A stretch of DNA of 64,000 bases from Mesostigma viride (GCA_009746045.1 RPFO01000026.1:3040676-3104675); one strand, 5' to 3'. Numbered from the stretch's first letter, positions 42,841 to 53,463 are shown. The notes: generated from the letters alone by a model not told the origin. Made by a program: numbers and translations.

Positions 42841-44126
42841 CCTGTGAGGTGAACACCTGTGAATTTTCCCGTGTCATTGTGTTTAACTAACACTGTCCTG
42901 CCAGTGGTGTTAAACTTTAGGATGGTGGCTGGCCCATGCCAGGTACCCACCTTGCCTAGTCCCGACTCCTTGTAGAATAGGACCTGATCCCCTTCTCTGA
43001 AGGTGGGACGTGGATGCTTTGCATCCTTGACAGCTAACCTGCTAGCTGTCTGTGCTCGCTGTGCGTTGTATAGGGCTAGTACCTCAGGTGGATAAATGCC
43101 TGCATGCAATCCATCTGGTGTAATGACCACCCCTTGTGGGGTTTTCATGAGTGGCCTCCTGTTGAGGACTTGGCACAACCTGGTGGACCACAGAGCTCTG
43201 TCAGCATATGACCCACTGTCAGCCAGCAGATTGCCATCTTCTTTGGCTACAAGGGTTTTAATGGACCTGATGGCCCTTTCAATAATGCCTTGCCTCTCAT
43301 GATCTTCTAGCCCAGCCAGATCAATAGCCTCACACCCTGGTTCATTGGCAAGACACGTGAACTGCTGATCCAGTAACAATGCCTCCACAGGGTAGTACCT
43401 GGCCTGAGCAATCAAGAGAGCCCTGAGCAACTGTGTCTTGTCCATTCCAGGTAATGGTTCAATGGTTGTGTACCTTGACCATGCATCTTTAAGTGCCAAG
43501 TAAGATTGTCCTTTGATATGAAAGACATCTCCTACCACCCTGCCCTTGCTCTTAGGTGGGGTAGCTACATGCCACTTAGGGGGTTTGGGTGCATTGAACT
43601 GACAATGCTGGCAGTGGGATCTGACCACCTGGCATGCACGTCTGAGTGCTGCCCCCCCTATTGCTGCTGCCACCACCTCTGCACTCACTTCATGCCCATA
43701 AAGGAAATGCAACTGCAAAGCAAGCTCCTGAAAACTGATCTGAGCATCCTCTGCTGGGGACACTCTGCACACCTTGGGAACCATAGATGTGAAGGTTGGT
43801 TTAGAGACATAATCTTCTGAAACCAGCTGTAGCACCTTTCCAGAACTGCTCACTGCTCTGACAGTGGGGCATGCAGATGAAAGAGGTGAAGCAGGCACAC
43901 TCAAGCCAGCATGAGAGGGAGACTCACACTTCTTGCCGTAAGGAGGCCGCTTGCAGTCCTTGGGGTCACCGTGGGGCGGCCCGTGGCACTTGTGGCACAG
44001 GACGTCCAAATGCCCCAGCTCGTCCACGTTCTTGCGGCAGGTGGGCCGCAGGTGGTACTTCATGCCACAGCGGGTGCACCGCTGAGAAGACTTGTCCTCC
44101 TTGTCCTGCTTGTTGTTGTTGTTGTT

Positions 44127-44171
<45 letters not shown>

Positions 44172-44640
44172 GCTGTTGTTGTTGTTGTTGCTGGAGCTGC
44201 CCCCCTTGGAGGGAGACTGCCCCTTACCCTTGCCCTTGCCCCAGCCCCTGCCCTTGCCCTTGCCCTTGCCCTTGCCCTTGCCCTTAAACATTTGTCCCAG
44301 CAGGGACTTGACTTCTGCCATAGTGACAGGTCTCTTGCTCCTGTCTTCCCTCTCCCTATCCTCCTCCTCCCTCTCTTCCCCCCTGACCCTCTTTACAGAG
44401 GTGCCCATGGCCCCCTGGCTAAGGGGAGCCAAGGCCAGCTTGATATAATCCAATGCCTCCTTCATGTCCTCCCAGTACTTTGCCATTCCTGTTGCAAGCA
44501 TAGCGTAGGTGTTTTTGTCAAGTTTGAGTTTCTCAAGGAAGGAACGCAGCAAGAACTTGTGATCTAGCTGCTGGACATCAGGACGTGCTTTGATGGCTAG
44601 CTCATATTTCTTTGTCTCAGCCACATAGTCCACTGATGTG
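42837..44640 (-). CDS. copia C ORF1 main part: Gag C-terminus, zinc knuckle, integrase
   Basis: 598 open codons. A helical Gag end is followed by an acidic/basic linker, then repeated Gly-Lys, then a run of about 26 Asn broken by one Ser, then the knuckle CTRCGMKYHLRPTC and CHKCHGPPHGDPKDC. Integrase has LHFLYGHE...CQHC, GDVFHIKG, LLLDQQF and EDHERQGIIER, with Glu kept, unlike A/B. It ends at TGA 42837, overlapping ORF2's ATG. The real start lies upstream in the broken 5' Gag. Confidence 0.83.
44107..44286. repeat. in-frame microsatellites in copia C gag
   Basis: (GTT)n at about 44112-44190 encodes the Asn run. (CCCTTG)n at about 44228-44286 encodes the Gly-Lys repeats on the minus strand. 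The long poly-Leu and poly-Cys frames on the plus strand are shadows. Confidence 0.9.
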
Positions 44641-46811
44641 ACCCTGTATTCCTCTACCCACCTGAATGCCCCATAATGTCCACAGATGAGGGGGTGGAGA
44701 GGAGGTCAGTTAGCTCCTTCATGAAAGCCTCCCAAACTGCCCTAGCCTGCGTGTCCTGCCACTTGGGATACCTACGCTGGAAGACAAGAATGAGATTCTG
44801 AATCTGAGGAGGACTGATGGTAAAAATCCCCCTGCATGAGAGATCCAAACCAATTCTTGACATTCAGTTCCTCCCTAGCCAGCTGAAGAGAGAGAAGTGC
44901 ATGATTCCCCTGCTCCCTAGTATACCCCTCAGGCAGCCCCCTGACATTAATCCTATCCACAGGACGGTTTTCATTGTAAGTGGGCAACCTAGAGGGGGAT
45001 GCAGGGGGAGAGGGAGAAGATGGTGTTGCTGCTGCAGCATTCACAGGAGAGACATGCTGAGAGGGAAGTGCTACTTGAGTGAGCTGAGCAGGATGGGCAA
45101 ACATGGGCTGTGTAGGAGGGTTAGACAACATAGGGGTGGGCTGGGTGGGGGTGTGAGTGTGTGTCACTTCCCGCCTCCTGCTGCGGGCCTCCTCCCAATC
45201 ATGGAAGGTGGGAGAGAGGGACACTTCATCGTCAGTAGGGTTAGTAAGATCATGATGCAGCCAGGTAGGCAGCCACCTACCCGCCCCTCTCAGGATGGCG
45301 TTGTGCAGGAGCTCCAGACGCACCAGGCACCCTGCTGCCCTGCACCCTCCTCCCTGAGAGGAGAGCCTGCAGGGCAGGCAGCAGGTCGTCGCACACCCTG
45401 CGTGTGCCCTGCTTGGAGGTTGGGCAGGCCCAGGATGTGCGTGATGATTGCACACACCAGGCTGCCCGCCTCCGCGACGTGCATCTGCTGGCTCCTGTCG
45501 GCCAGCCCACGGAAGGAGGCTGTGGCTGTCTGTATGGCACGCCACACGGCCTCATCACCCAGGGTGATGAAGTCGCGACCTTCCAGGTCGCCTCCAGCAG
45601 TGCTGGTTGCTGCCCAGCTGGTGGGACCCTGAGGCCCCTCCGGCCCTGCCAGGGACTTGTCCTTGTTGCGGCTAGAGGGGGCCTGCCCCCCAGAGCCGCT
45701 GGAGGTGCCCGTGACACCCTCCATGGGGGCTGCATCCCCCGCCAGCGCCGGAGGCGCCGGCGTCGCTGCCGGGGTCCCTGCGACCCCGGGCGCTTGTGTC
45801 GCCGCCGGGGTCCCTGCGACCCCGGTGGCCTCCTCAGCCACCTGGCCCCCCACGCTGGGCGGGGGAGCCTGCGGCTGAGGTTGGACCCTCTGACCTGCCA
45901 GAGGGTCCTGGGTGGCTTCACCACCCATGGGCGTGTTGGGGGCGTCTGCCGCCCCGCGCTCCGTCGCAGGCGGCATCGCAGCCGCCTCACGCCTCCGGGC
46001 CCCAGCCAACTGGCGTGACTTGGGGCCACGGCCCCAACGGAGTCAGCGCGATCTCCTGTCGGGCGACCACGCGCAGCGCCTCTCTCTGGCGCTGCCTGGA
46101 CGCCCACTGATCAACAGTGCCGGGTTGTGCCTCGGCCGATTGGCGAAACAGTACAGCCAAACTGCCACCTGAACCAGGGGAACTGCATCCTCAAACGCCC
46201 CTCGATCAGCGTTGCACCCGATGAACCTCTATCGCGTGATCCTCATCTGGAAGAACTGAAAACGTTGATGTATGATCCGGCCGTTCACCGAAATGAACGC
46301 CGGGATGTCGTCCTCCCCAATGGGGAGAAAATGGGGTGGGCGCCCGAACGCGACCGGGGGCGGAACATGTTCCCCATACCGGTCAATGTCCATGATGGCC
46401 ATCTGTCGGCCCACGGAAAGGTTGCCAGACGTCGCAGGTGTCTGCGACGAAAGCTCGAGCGAAGGCCGAGGCCTCGCAGGCGCACCTCCCATCCTCCTCG
46501 AGGAATCACTCCGCTCACGACCCCCGTCACCTGCGACGGGGGAATTACGTGCCCGGGGGACCTGCCCCCCAGGTGCCATGGCGGACGAACCGCCAGTGGC
46601 AAACGGACGACCGCTCGCCATCCCCGGGCGCCGGGCCCCACCTGCGGGGTCCGACGCCTGGGTGGTCAGCGACCACCGTGCGGAAGGTGACGTTGGGCGT
46701 CACCCTCGCATCGTTGGTGGAGGGCGTGCCCTCCGGCGAAAGGCGGGGTGAGGTGCGCCTGGCAGGCGCCTTCCCCTTGTTGTTGTTGTTGTCGCCGTTG
46801 TTGGAAGCCAT
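44641..46811 (-). pseudogene. copia C Gag 5' part, several frame changes
   Basis: The ATG at 46811 (about 40 bases from the 5' LTR) begins MASNNGDNNNNKGKAPARR. Gag-like pieces continue in changing frames: 46621-46229 (with HFLPIGEDDIPAF), 46009-45290 (Ala/Gly/Pro-rich, then a helical part with FITLGDEAVWRAI), 45400-44830 (with LLHNAILRGAGRWLPTWLHH and NVRGLPEGYTREQG) and 44830-44654 (LVFQRRYPKWQD). At least four frame changes are needed to join them. I infer one long decayed Gag. Confidence 0.6.
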
Positions 46812-46850
46812 ATTTTTTGATTTGCGAAAAAATAAAAACTTTTCAGTCCA

Positions 46851-47308
46851 AGTTGGATGGAGACTAGGGACGACGAACAACTGCTGAAAGCTGAAAGCGA
46901 ATGATGATTGTATTACAATAATACAATGAGAGAGCAATGGAAGCTGAGGGCTCAGAATGGAACGTCTGGGCAAACTCGGGTGCTGCGGCACTCCCCAGTG
47001 CTACGCCTATATGCCTATGGCGGTGCTACCTGCAGCACCTCACCAGTGGACAACTGTACACTGCAATGCCATGCGACCACGTCACTAGCATCGACTACAC
47101 TCGGCCCGTCCAGAACCGGATAACCCGGGTCTGGCGGGTCGAGCTAGAGTCTAGGCACAGTCTGGCACTAACCGCACATCGGTCCACATGACACCTCAGT
47201 ACCGTACACCCTGCCGTACTGTACTGAGGTGTCCCGCTCAGCCGCGGTAGGCAATACGCGGCGCGCAGGCCGGAAATCCGTGTGTCAGCCTAAGCATCTC
47301 ATCTAACT
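46851..47308 (-). repeat. 5' LTR of copia C
   Basis: 458 bp, pair of 38848-39305. The inner flank (minus strand) GGACTGAAAAGTTTTTATT is not a standard tRNA-Met primer site. Confidence 0.9.
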
Positions 47309-47930
47309 GTCGCATTTCTTGAGAAATCGATTGCACAGGAAAATGGGCTTGAGGGTATCTAGCAGCTTGTGCTTGTGCACGAAGACCTGGAAATCACGTG
47401 CAGCCCCGGGCAAATTTGCCTTATTAACTGCATAGCCCTCGAAGTCGTTGAAGGCTTGCTCGTCGGCCTCTTCCTTAGACCGCGACAAGTGGGCATCTAG
47501 ACCGTTGTAAAAAACTTCCCAGGTTTGTTTGTTGTCGTCCGCAATGCGAACTAGATTGGCAATGTTTGGGTGCTTGGTAGTACTGCAGAATACTGCACGG
47601 AACTTGCCAATCAGCTCCGAATCTTTGTCCGCGCGTCCATCGCGCAGACGCTTGAGAGCAGCCAGAAAATCTGCTGCGTCGTCCGCCGTATAGTCGGCAG
47701 GTAGATCAGCGGGCACCTCCGTTTGCTTGAGAGGGCCGCGATTCAGTGCATCGTCAGCAGCAAGCATCAGATGCTTGAACTGCTTCGCCAGTTCCGGTTG
47801 CGCCACGAGGGTTTGCATCAACCTCGTGGCCTCGATCGTCCGCACTAAAGCGTGGCAGGACGGTCCCTGCGGCCTCGCCACTTGGCGTATCTGTGTGTTC
47901 GCCCGTGCGGCTCCGTGTACCGGAAGCCAT
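47309..47930 (-). pseudogene. copia B ORF1, 5' part: Gag N-terminus
   Basis: The ATG at 47930 corresponds to 33128 of A. The protein is nearly identical to A's Gag N-terminal half, but a +4 insertion near 47834-47838 (GATC-like duplication) breaks the frame about 30 codons in. It is cut off at 47309 by insertion of element C. Confidence 0.88.
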
Positions 47931-47949
47931 CGGGATTTTTATGAATACA

Positions 47950-48296
47950 AGTTAAAGCCCCCGACCGGCTGAGCTATGGCGGTCGGTCACGTTGAGCTTG
48001 GGATAAGGTGAACACAGAGAACTGCTGTCGGAGCTGGCCAACCACTGGTTTATGTCTTGGCCAGCAAAGCCTATCCGGTTAGCCGTAACCGTGGGACAAG
48101 CTAGCTGTCCGTACCGACCCGGATAAGGCCCCGGACTGGGGCCTAGGTGGCGCCGGCCCTAGGCGCCGCCCTTAGACCGGTCGACCGCATCGGACCGCCG
48201 GATTACAGCCGGCGGCTTAGCGGACGCTAGCGGAAGGCGTGCGGACGGACATGGGGAACTTAGAGCCAGATCCTAGGGCTCTAGAGTTACTCAACT
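47950..48296 (-). repeat. 5' LTR of copia B
   Basis: 347 bp; ends ACTCAACT, followed by the target duplication GTAGG. Confidence 0.9.
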
Positions 48297-48409
48297 GTAG
48301 GCGCGATAGGATGAGTCGGGCTTTTAATGCACACTAGCCTGTCAGACGGTTAGGGCGTTAAACTGGATGGGGGGGGGGGCGAGACCCGCCTGCTGTAGAT
48401 TCAGCCCGT

Positions 48410-49435
48410 GTGCCCGGGCCTCTACAGCAGGCGGCCCTAGATGGGATCGATGATGCTTGCAGGTCCTTTGTCCGCCGGAACGGTGGTTCCGTAGCGGCAA
48501 TGGCAGGATCTGTAGTGGATGGGGGTGAATATGCTGAAGGAGCCCCTTACGAGCCGTTAGTGGCCGCACGCTTGGCCTTGCCTGGTCCGGGGGAAGGTGG
48601 CCAAGTGGATGTGCTGAACTTACTACCCCCCTCTTGGGGAGCAATTTTGAATGATGAGAGTAGGATGGTACGGACGCTGAGCCCAGCAGAGCGGATCTTG
48701 CAGAAGTCGATGCGGATCTCGCGGGGGTGTAGCATGGAGGAGTTCGCGCGGGTTTGCACGGTGTGTGTGGAGAGGGGGATTTTGGGTGGATTTTTTTAGG
48801 AGGAGCCGCCTATGGTGAACGGTACTTTTGGGGTCGGAAAGCCCGACGGCCGTATACGGCTGATTGTGGACAACCGGCGTGGCAACATGCCACTACCAGA
48901 TCCTATGCCCGCTTTTCTACCACACCTTGGCGTGATTTGCGATTTGCCCACGCGCGCTGGGGAGGATGTTTTTGGGGGCGTATCAGATTTGGATTCGTAC
49001 TACAACAGACTCCGCCTGCCAGTTTGGATGCGGCGGTACTGTGCGTGGATGCCGGTGTGGTCGGATCTGGTGGGCCTGAGTGGGGCTCGTCGGAAGGTGT
49101 GGCCGTGGATGTTGTGCTGGCCAATGGGAAACAAGCTGGCCGTCGCCGTGGCCCAGTGTGTGCATCAGTCTGTGTTGTACCGCTGTGGCCCCAAGCCGCC
49201 GTTGGAAGCTAGTCGTGGGCTGAGCATCAACATGTCCGCGCTGATCCTGGTGGCGGAGGCCAACGAGGCGGGGGAGACCGTCCGGCTGAGGCTGGAGGAG
49301 GACCCTGCTGCGCCCTTGGCGCCCTCGCCGTGCTTCGAATCTCGGCAGGATCTGGAAGGTATGCATGCTGTGACGATCGATGACCTCCATTTCACCCACT
49401 GTGCGTCGGTGGATGGGGTGAATCAGCAGCTATAG
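48410..49435 (+). pseudogene. DIRS-like reverse transcriptase
   Basis: A single frame with one in-frame TAG (48797-48799) after a T-run. Before the stop is a helical region ending SMEEFARVC. After it come MVNGTFGVGKPDGRIRLIVD (RT finger), VSDLDSYYNRL (motif A), WPMGNKLAVAVAQ (motif B) and VTIDDLHF (motif C). The stop may be a readthrough site, a mutation or a homopolymer error. No methionine start is certain. Confidence 0.78.
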
Positions 49436-49470
49436 ATCGTGTTCAGGCTGCCTACGCCGCTGTTGGGCTG

Positions 49471-50340
49471 GTGCAGAAGTCTGACAAGGTGGTACGGGCG
49501 ACAGCAGAGCAGACTGGTGTGCAGGCGGTGGGGGTCATTCACCAAAGAGATGGTGACGTGGTGCCTGTTCCTGAGCGTGTGGTGGCAGTTATCGCTGCTA
49601 CTCATAGAATCTTAGATCGCGGGTTCACTTACTACCGCGAACTTAGTTCTGTGCTTGGGAAGTGGGTGTGGATGCATCTGCTGTGCCGCCCCATGCTTTC
49701 GGTGTGGTCTGAGACGTACCGGCTGCTAGCAGCCATGAATGCCTCCCTGCCTGGGCGCCGCTGGCGCCTCCCTGCGGGGGCCCGCCAGGAGCTTCAGGCG
49801 GCGATCGACCTGGCCCCCTTTTTGAGGGCGGCCAGGGCCCGGCCCCTTTCTGACCGGGTCGTCGCAAGTGATGCGAGCGGCTCCGGCGGTGGGGTGGTCT
49901 ACAGGGACCTGCCTGGGGCCGATTGTGCCCGGCTGGCGACCCGGCGCGAAGCGCGGGGGTGGCGGACGACAGCTTTAACGTCTGGGGAGGACTGGGACCT
50001 GGAGCGCATGGAGGAGGGGGACTACAGCCTGCTGGATAGTGGCCACTGGCGTACGGCACTGTCCTACCGGTGGCGGGGGCAGCCTAACCACATCAACGTC
50101 AAGGAGGCGATTGCTGCGACACAGGGGGTCGAGTGGTCGTGCCGGACCAAGGCGTGTCGAGGTAAGCGAGTCGTCCGGCTCGTGGACTCCAGTGCTGTGG
50201 TGGGGGCGTTTGTCAGAGGGCGGTCGTCTTCCTACCGGCTCAACCAGCTGGTTCGGCGCTACTGCGCTCTGTCACTGTCTGGCGACATGCAGAGCCACTG
50301 GGTCTGGGCCGGGTGGCTACCGACCACAACCCAGCTGACA
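49471..50340 (+). pseudogene. DIRS-like RNase H region
   Basis: It continues the RT in another frame (shift near 49435-49470). ILDRGFTYYRELSSVLGKWVW is a typical connection helix. VVASDASGSGGGVVY carries the first Asp, HINVKEAIAA the Glu and VVRLVDSSAVVGAF the second Asp. The end (HNPADKASR, about 50316-50350) has moved to a third frame, so an indel lies near 50320. Confidence 0.75.
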
Positions 50341-50622
50341 AGGCCAGTCGGCGTGGCGCTTGGATTCCTGACTTGACCCGGTGTGGTGACGTGCATCCCA
50401 ACCCTGGGCCTGAGGGGGCGCGACGCCCTCGGGACTTGGCACTTTTGGAGGGCACAGTCAACCCTGTGTCTACCTTGCCAGCGTACCGGCGCGCGGCGGC
50501 TGTCTACGGGGCGTGGGCGCCACCTGGCCCTGTCGACCCAGCTGACGCGGAAGCCATTTTCTGTGAGTGGATTTCTGCTGTCTACCATGCCAGAGGCGGG
50601 CGGGGGCGTACCTTATGCCAGC
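50313..50622 (+). pseudogene. DIRS-like tyrosine recombinase, N-terminal piece with 2A-like motif
   Basis: After HNPADKASR comes CGDVHPNPGP (about 50382-50411), close to the D-V-E-x-N-P-G-P signature of 2A peptides but with His for Glu. The following residues (PAYRRAAAVYGAWAPPGP, FCEWISAVYHARG) look like the N-terminal SAM-like domain of a recombinase. It is cut at 50622 by a hAT-type element and resumes in frame at 51283. Confidence 0.68.
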
Positions 50623-51274
50623 TAGGGCTGGGACATCCGCCGCATACCGCACACGAACATGTTCGGGCGAATACCGAACATGTGCGGTGTTCGGGTCGCC
50701 TAAAATGTTCGGCCGAACATGTGCTGTTCGGGTTCGGGTCGCCCTGGAAACTTACCGAACATGTTCGTGTCCGTGTTCGGGTCACCCTGGGAACCGGGCG
50801 AACATGTTCGCCTCTGACCCGGTACCGAACATTTACATACTTTTCGGTTGTTGTAATTGTTTTCAGCCGATCTTTTCAGTACCAAACCGCAGAGCTTTTC
50901 ACTTATCACTCGACAGTTGAGTACCAGCCAATGAACAAGATAACAAAGTACGAAGGTCTATTTCTATCGTTTTCAGAAGTTCAGACGACAGCTAGCATTT
51001 TGCTTTCTTTTGTGACAGTTCAATTGTCCTCGATGGTGTCCGTATCCTACTCACAAGTGTATCGTTATGAATTGTTCGTGTTCGGTAAAATGTTCGGGTA
51101 ATGTTCGGGTTCGGGTTCGGGTCACCTTAAACCTGTACCGAACATGTTCGTGTTCGGGTTAATTCGGGTCACCTGGGAATGTACCGAACATGTTCGGTAT
51201 TCGGGTTCGGGTACTCTCCCCAGGTGTTCGTGTTCGTGTTCGGGTCGCGAAATGACCAGGATGTCCCAGCCCTA
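50623..51274. mobile_element. 652-bp hAT-type non-autonomous element
   Basis: A 16-bp perfect inverted end TAGGGCTGGGACATCC and an 8-bp target duplication ATGCCAGC (50615-50622, 51275-51282), both hAT hallmarks. Inside both ends are dense GTTCGGGTTCGGG repeats and the palindrome CGAACATGTTCG, likely transposase-binding subterminal repeats. No transposase gene. Confidence 0.92.
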
Positions 51275-51714
51275 ATGCCAGCACGCCAAGGCCTGTCTGC
51301 ACCTCTACTACCCCGACATTGTTCGGAATTGGGTACTGGCGGACCTCCTGCTAGCAGGTTGGCAGCGGCTTGTTCCGGCTGTCAGCCCTCCGCCTATGCC
51401 CTGGCGCCTTTGCTATTTCACTGCCCTGTTGCTAGTTTCACGTCGACAGGTGCATTTGAGTGCGTTGATTATTATTGCTTTCCAGCAGTATTTACGCATT
51501 AGCGAGGCGCTAGGGCTGCGGGTTCGGGATGTGGCGCATCCCGGCCACCCCCTTCTCGAGCCAGGGCCCATGGTCGGAGCCCTTGTGCTGCGCAACCCCA
51601 AAACTGCGCAGGGGGCGGCCCAGCACGTCCTCGTCCGGGATCCACTTTCTTTGTGGCTCCTGCTACGTCTGACGACTGGCCAGCCCCCGGATGCACTCCT
51701 TTTTCGGGGCTTAA
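51275..51714 (+). pseudogene. DIRS-like tyrosine recombinase, middle piece
   Basis: It resumes the recombinase frame after the hAT element. It contains the LRISEALGLRVRDV box (about 51493-51534), whose Arg is the first catalytic residue of tyrosine recombinases, and the following beta hairpin (VLRNPKTAQG). It stops at LLFRGL, where a TTAA (51711-51714) was used as target by the next element. Confidence 0.8.
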
Positions 51715-53061
51715 CCCATAGTCGGCCACAACTTTTTTTGCTTTTTTGACCCCCAAAAATGAAAAAAATCATAACTCCTAGACCACAACTCCAAATACCC
51801 TCAACCCAGGTGCTAGGAACATCTACACTTCAAGGGCTTTCAGAATATGCAATAATATCACTGGTTTATCAAGGCAATTGGATGATAGCTTCAGCCAAAG
51901 TTGGCCAAAAGACGATCGTTTCCGTGCAAGAAAAAGTATACCCCCCCATTTTTCTCAGCTAGGGGGGGTCAGAAACCTCAATACCAACATTGGACAATTT
52001 ATTTTGATAGTCCAATGGTCCTTTCCTTTGGTCAAACCACCCGGATACCCCGTTTGACATGTATAATGCACGCGTGTACATGTGTGGCTTACGCGCGCGC
52101 AAACAGCCAACTATGCCATGCCATACAATGAAGCAATATAATTGACCACAATAGACTGCCAAACATGCTGGAATACAAATATGACGCCACCTTGCACTCA
52201 CTGAACGGTATCCCCAAAGAAATGCCACAAATTGTACAACATAATGGCTAACACCCCTCCTTGAGCAGGCATGGAAGGCTGTTGCAATTACCACTAATGC
52301 ATCCACCATAAGACATGCATGAACGTACGAGTTTCCATACAAACAACACGAAAACGCATTGCCGTACCTGCCTTGATTATGACCTGGCCGGGTTCCGCTG
52401 GCCGCCATGCTCATACGTCACGGATACTAATGCTAGTGGCAGAGGCGGCCACAGCTGCTCTATCCATCCTTCCGTCATCGTTACCATGTTGTTTATCTAT
52501 GCAAAGATGACGTCTAACGCGTCCACATTCCCAGCAAATGGTGCCGCGGACTTTCGCAAAACATTGGAAGGCCCAGGCAGACGGAAGCTACCAAGAAACC
52601 AAAAAGAAACCGGCGATACCAAAGGGGACGTCTCGTCTGATGGTGACGACCAAGACACAGGTAATAACCACTGCGTATTTTCCCAATTCCTTGAATCTGA
52701 TCATTCTTCACGTACCAAAATAATGCATCGTCGTTCAGGGGTCATCATCTGACCCATTTCAAGCAGCGGAACCCGAAATTTCCACCAAAATGGCGCGTTG
52801 ACAGCCATATCTCGCTATGCGCGCGCTCAACGGTAACAAATGTTAGCCAATGTCACGTGACCACCAATAAAATGCACGAGGTATTTACTGGGCTATGGTG
52901 CAATTACCTGGCCAACCTTGGCATTTTCATTCGTGTCGGGTCTGCCCCCGTCCATCGGCAACATTTACGTTACGTCACTTACGTCGGAGGTCACGGATTT
53001 ACGCGTTACAGTTACGTTACGTCGGGTACCATCCATTTGGATGGCATCAGCCGACCATGGG
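51715..53061. mobile_element. 1.35-kb piggyBac-type non-autonomous element
   Basis: TTAA on both sides (51711-51714, 53062-53065) and inverted ends starting CCCAT(A/G)GTCGGC, the piggyBac pattern. The interior has only short open frames and no recognisable transposase. Removing it restores an uninterrupted recombinase frame across the single TTAA. Confidence 0.85.
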
Positions 53062-53463
53062 TTAACGTACAGCCAGGCTAGGCAGCAGTGGGAGGCTGTG
53101 CAGGCCCGCATGGGCATCCCAGGGATGTTTTCTTTTCACAGCCTCCGGCATGGGGGGGCGACGCACGACGCCATCGCTGGCGAGTCGCCGGAGGCCATCC
53201 AGCTGCGCGGCCGGTGGGCTTCGGCCCTCTCGGTCACGCGCTACATTGGCCTCCACCGTAGCCTCCTGGGGCGTGACATCCCGCCCGCCCTCTGGGCTCA
53301 GGCCCTGGGTTTTGACCCAGCGGCCTTAATTCCGGGGCCACTTCGGTGGCGTCGAGTTTTGACGCCTTCCTGTCTTTATCTCTCGTCTTTTAGCTATCAA
53401 CTGACCTCACCCTTGTGTGGGAGGTCAGGGGGGAAATGGTGCTGCAGCACCGTGGCTGCTTGA
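53062..53463 (+). pseudogene. DIRS-like tyrosine recombinase, C-terminal catalytic piece
   Basis: FSFHSLRHGGATHD (about 53130-53170) holds the HxxR box. GRWASALSVTRYIGLHR (about 53209-53258) holds the Trp/His position and the nucleophile Tyr. With the LRISEAL box upstream, all catalytic positions of the recombinase are present, though the gene is in three pieces. Confidence 0.83.

Larger units (their letters stand above)
38848..47308 (-). mobile_element. copia-like element C, nested in B
   Basis: 8461 bp with 458-bp LTRs (38848-39305, 46851-47308) and a 5-bp duplication GTCGC (38843-38847, 47309-47313), taken from B's gag gene. The termini are again AGTT...AACT. It is distantly related to A/B: same gene order and the same DTQ protease, but low protein identity. 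Confidence 0.92.
33607..48296 (-). mobile_element. copia-like element B, split by element C
   Basis: Sister of A. LTRs 33607-33953 and 47950-48296 differ by about one base. Target duplication GTAGG at 33602-33606 and 48297-48301. Its own sequence is 33607-38847 plus 47309-48296; the middle is element C. Against A it carries at least eight insertions of 2-5 bp and one of 37 bp. Confidence 0.92.
48302..53463 (+). mobile_element. DIRS-like (tyrosine recombinase) retrotransposon, host of many insertions
   Basis: RT, then RNase H, then a tyrosine recombinase on the plus strand, with no integrase: the DIRS/PAT/Ngaro plan. The 5' part extends left of copia B (33498-33601) and probably left of copia A. 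Two DNA elements interrupt it at 50623-51274 and 51715-53061. Outer repeats could not be defined. A hairpin (GCCTGCTGTAGA against TCTACAGCAGGC) lies at about 48380-48432. Confidence 0.75.

Noticed and set aside
43871-44567. Plus-strand poly-Leu, poly-Cys and poly-Val ORFs
   Set aside because: Antisense of the (GTT)n and (CCCTTG)n microsatellites within copia C gag.
45277-46107. Arg-rich alternative frame in copia C gag
   Set aside because: The overlapping frame 45290-46009 has more natural Gag composition; this one is a GC-driven shadow.
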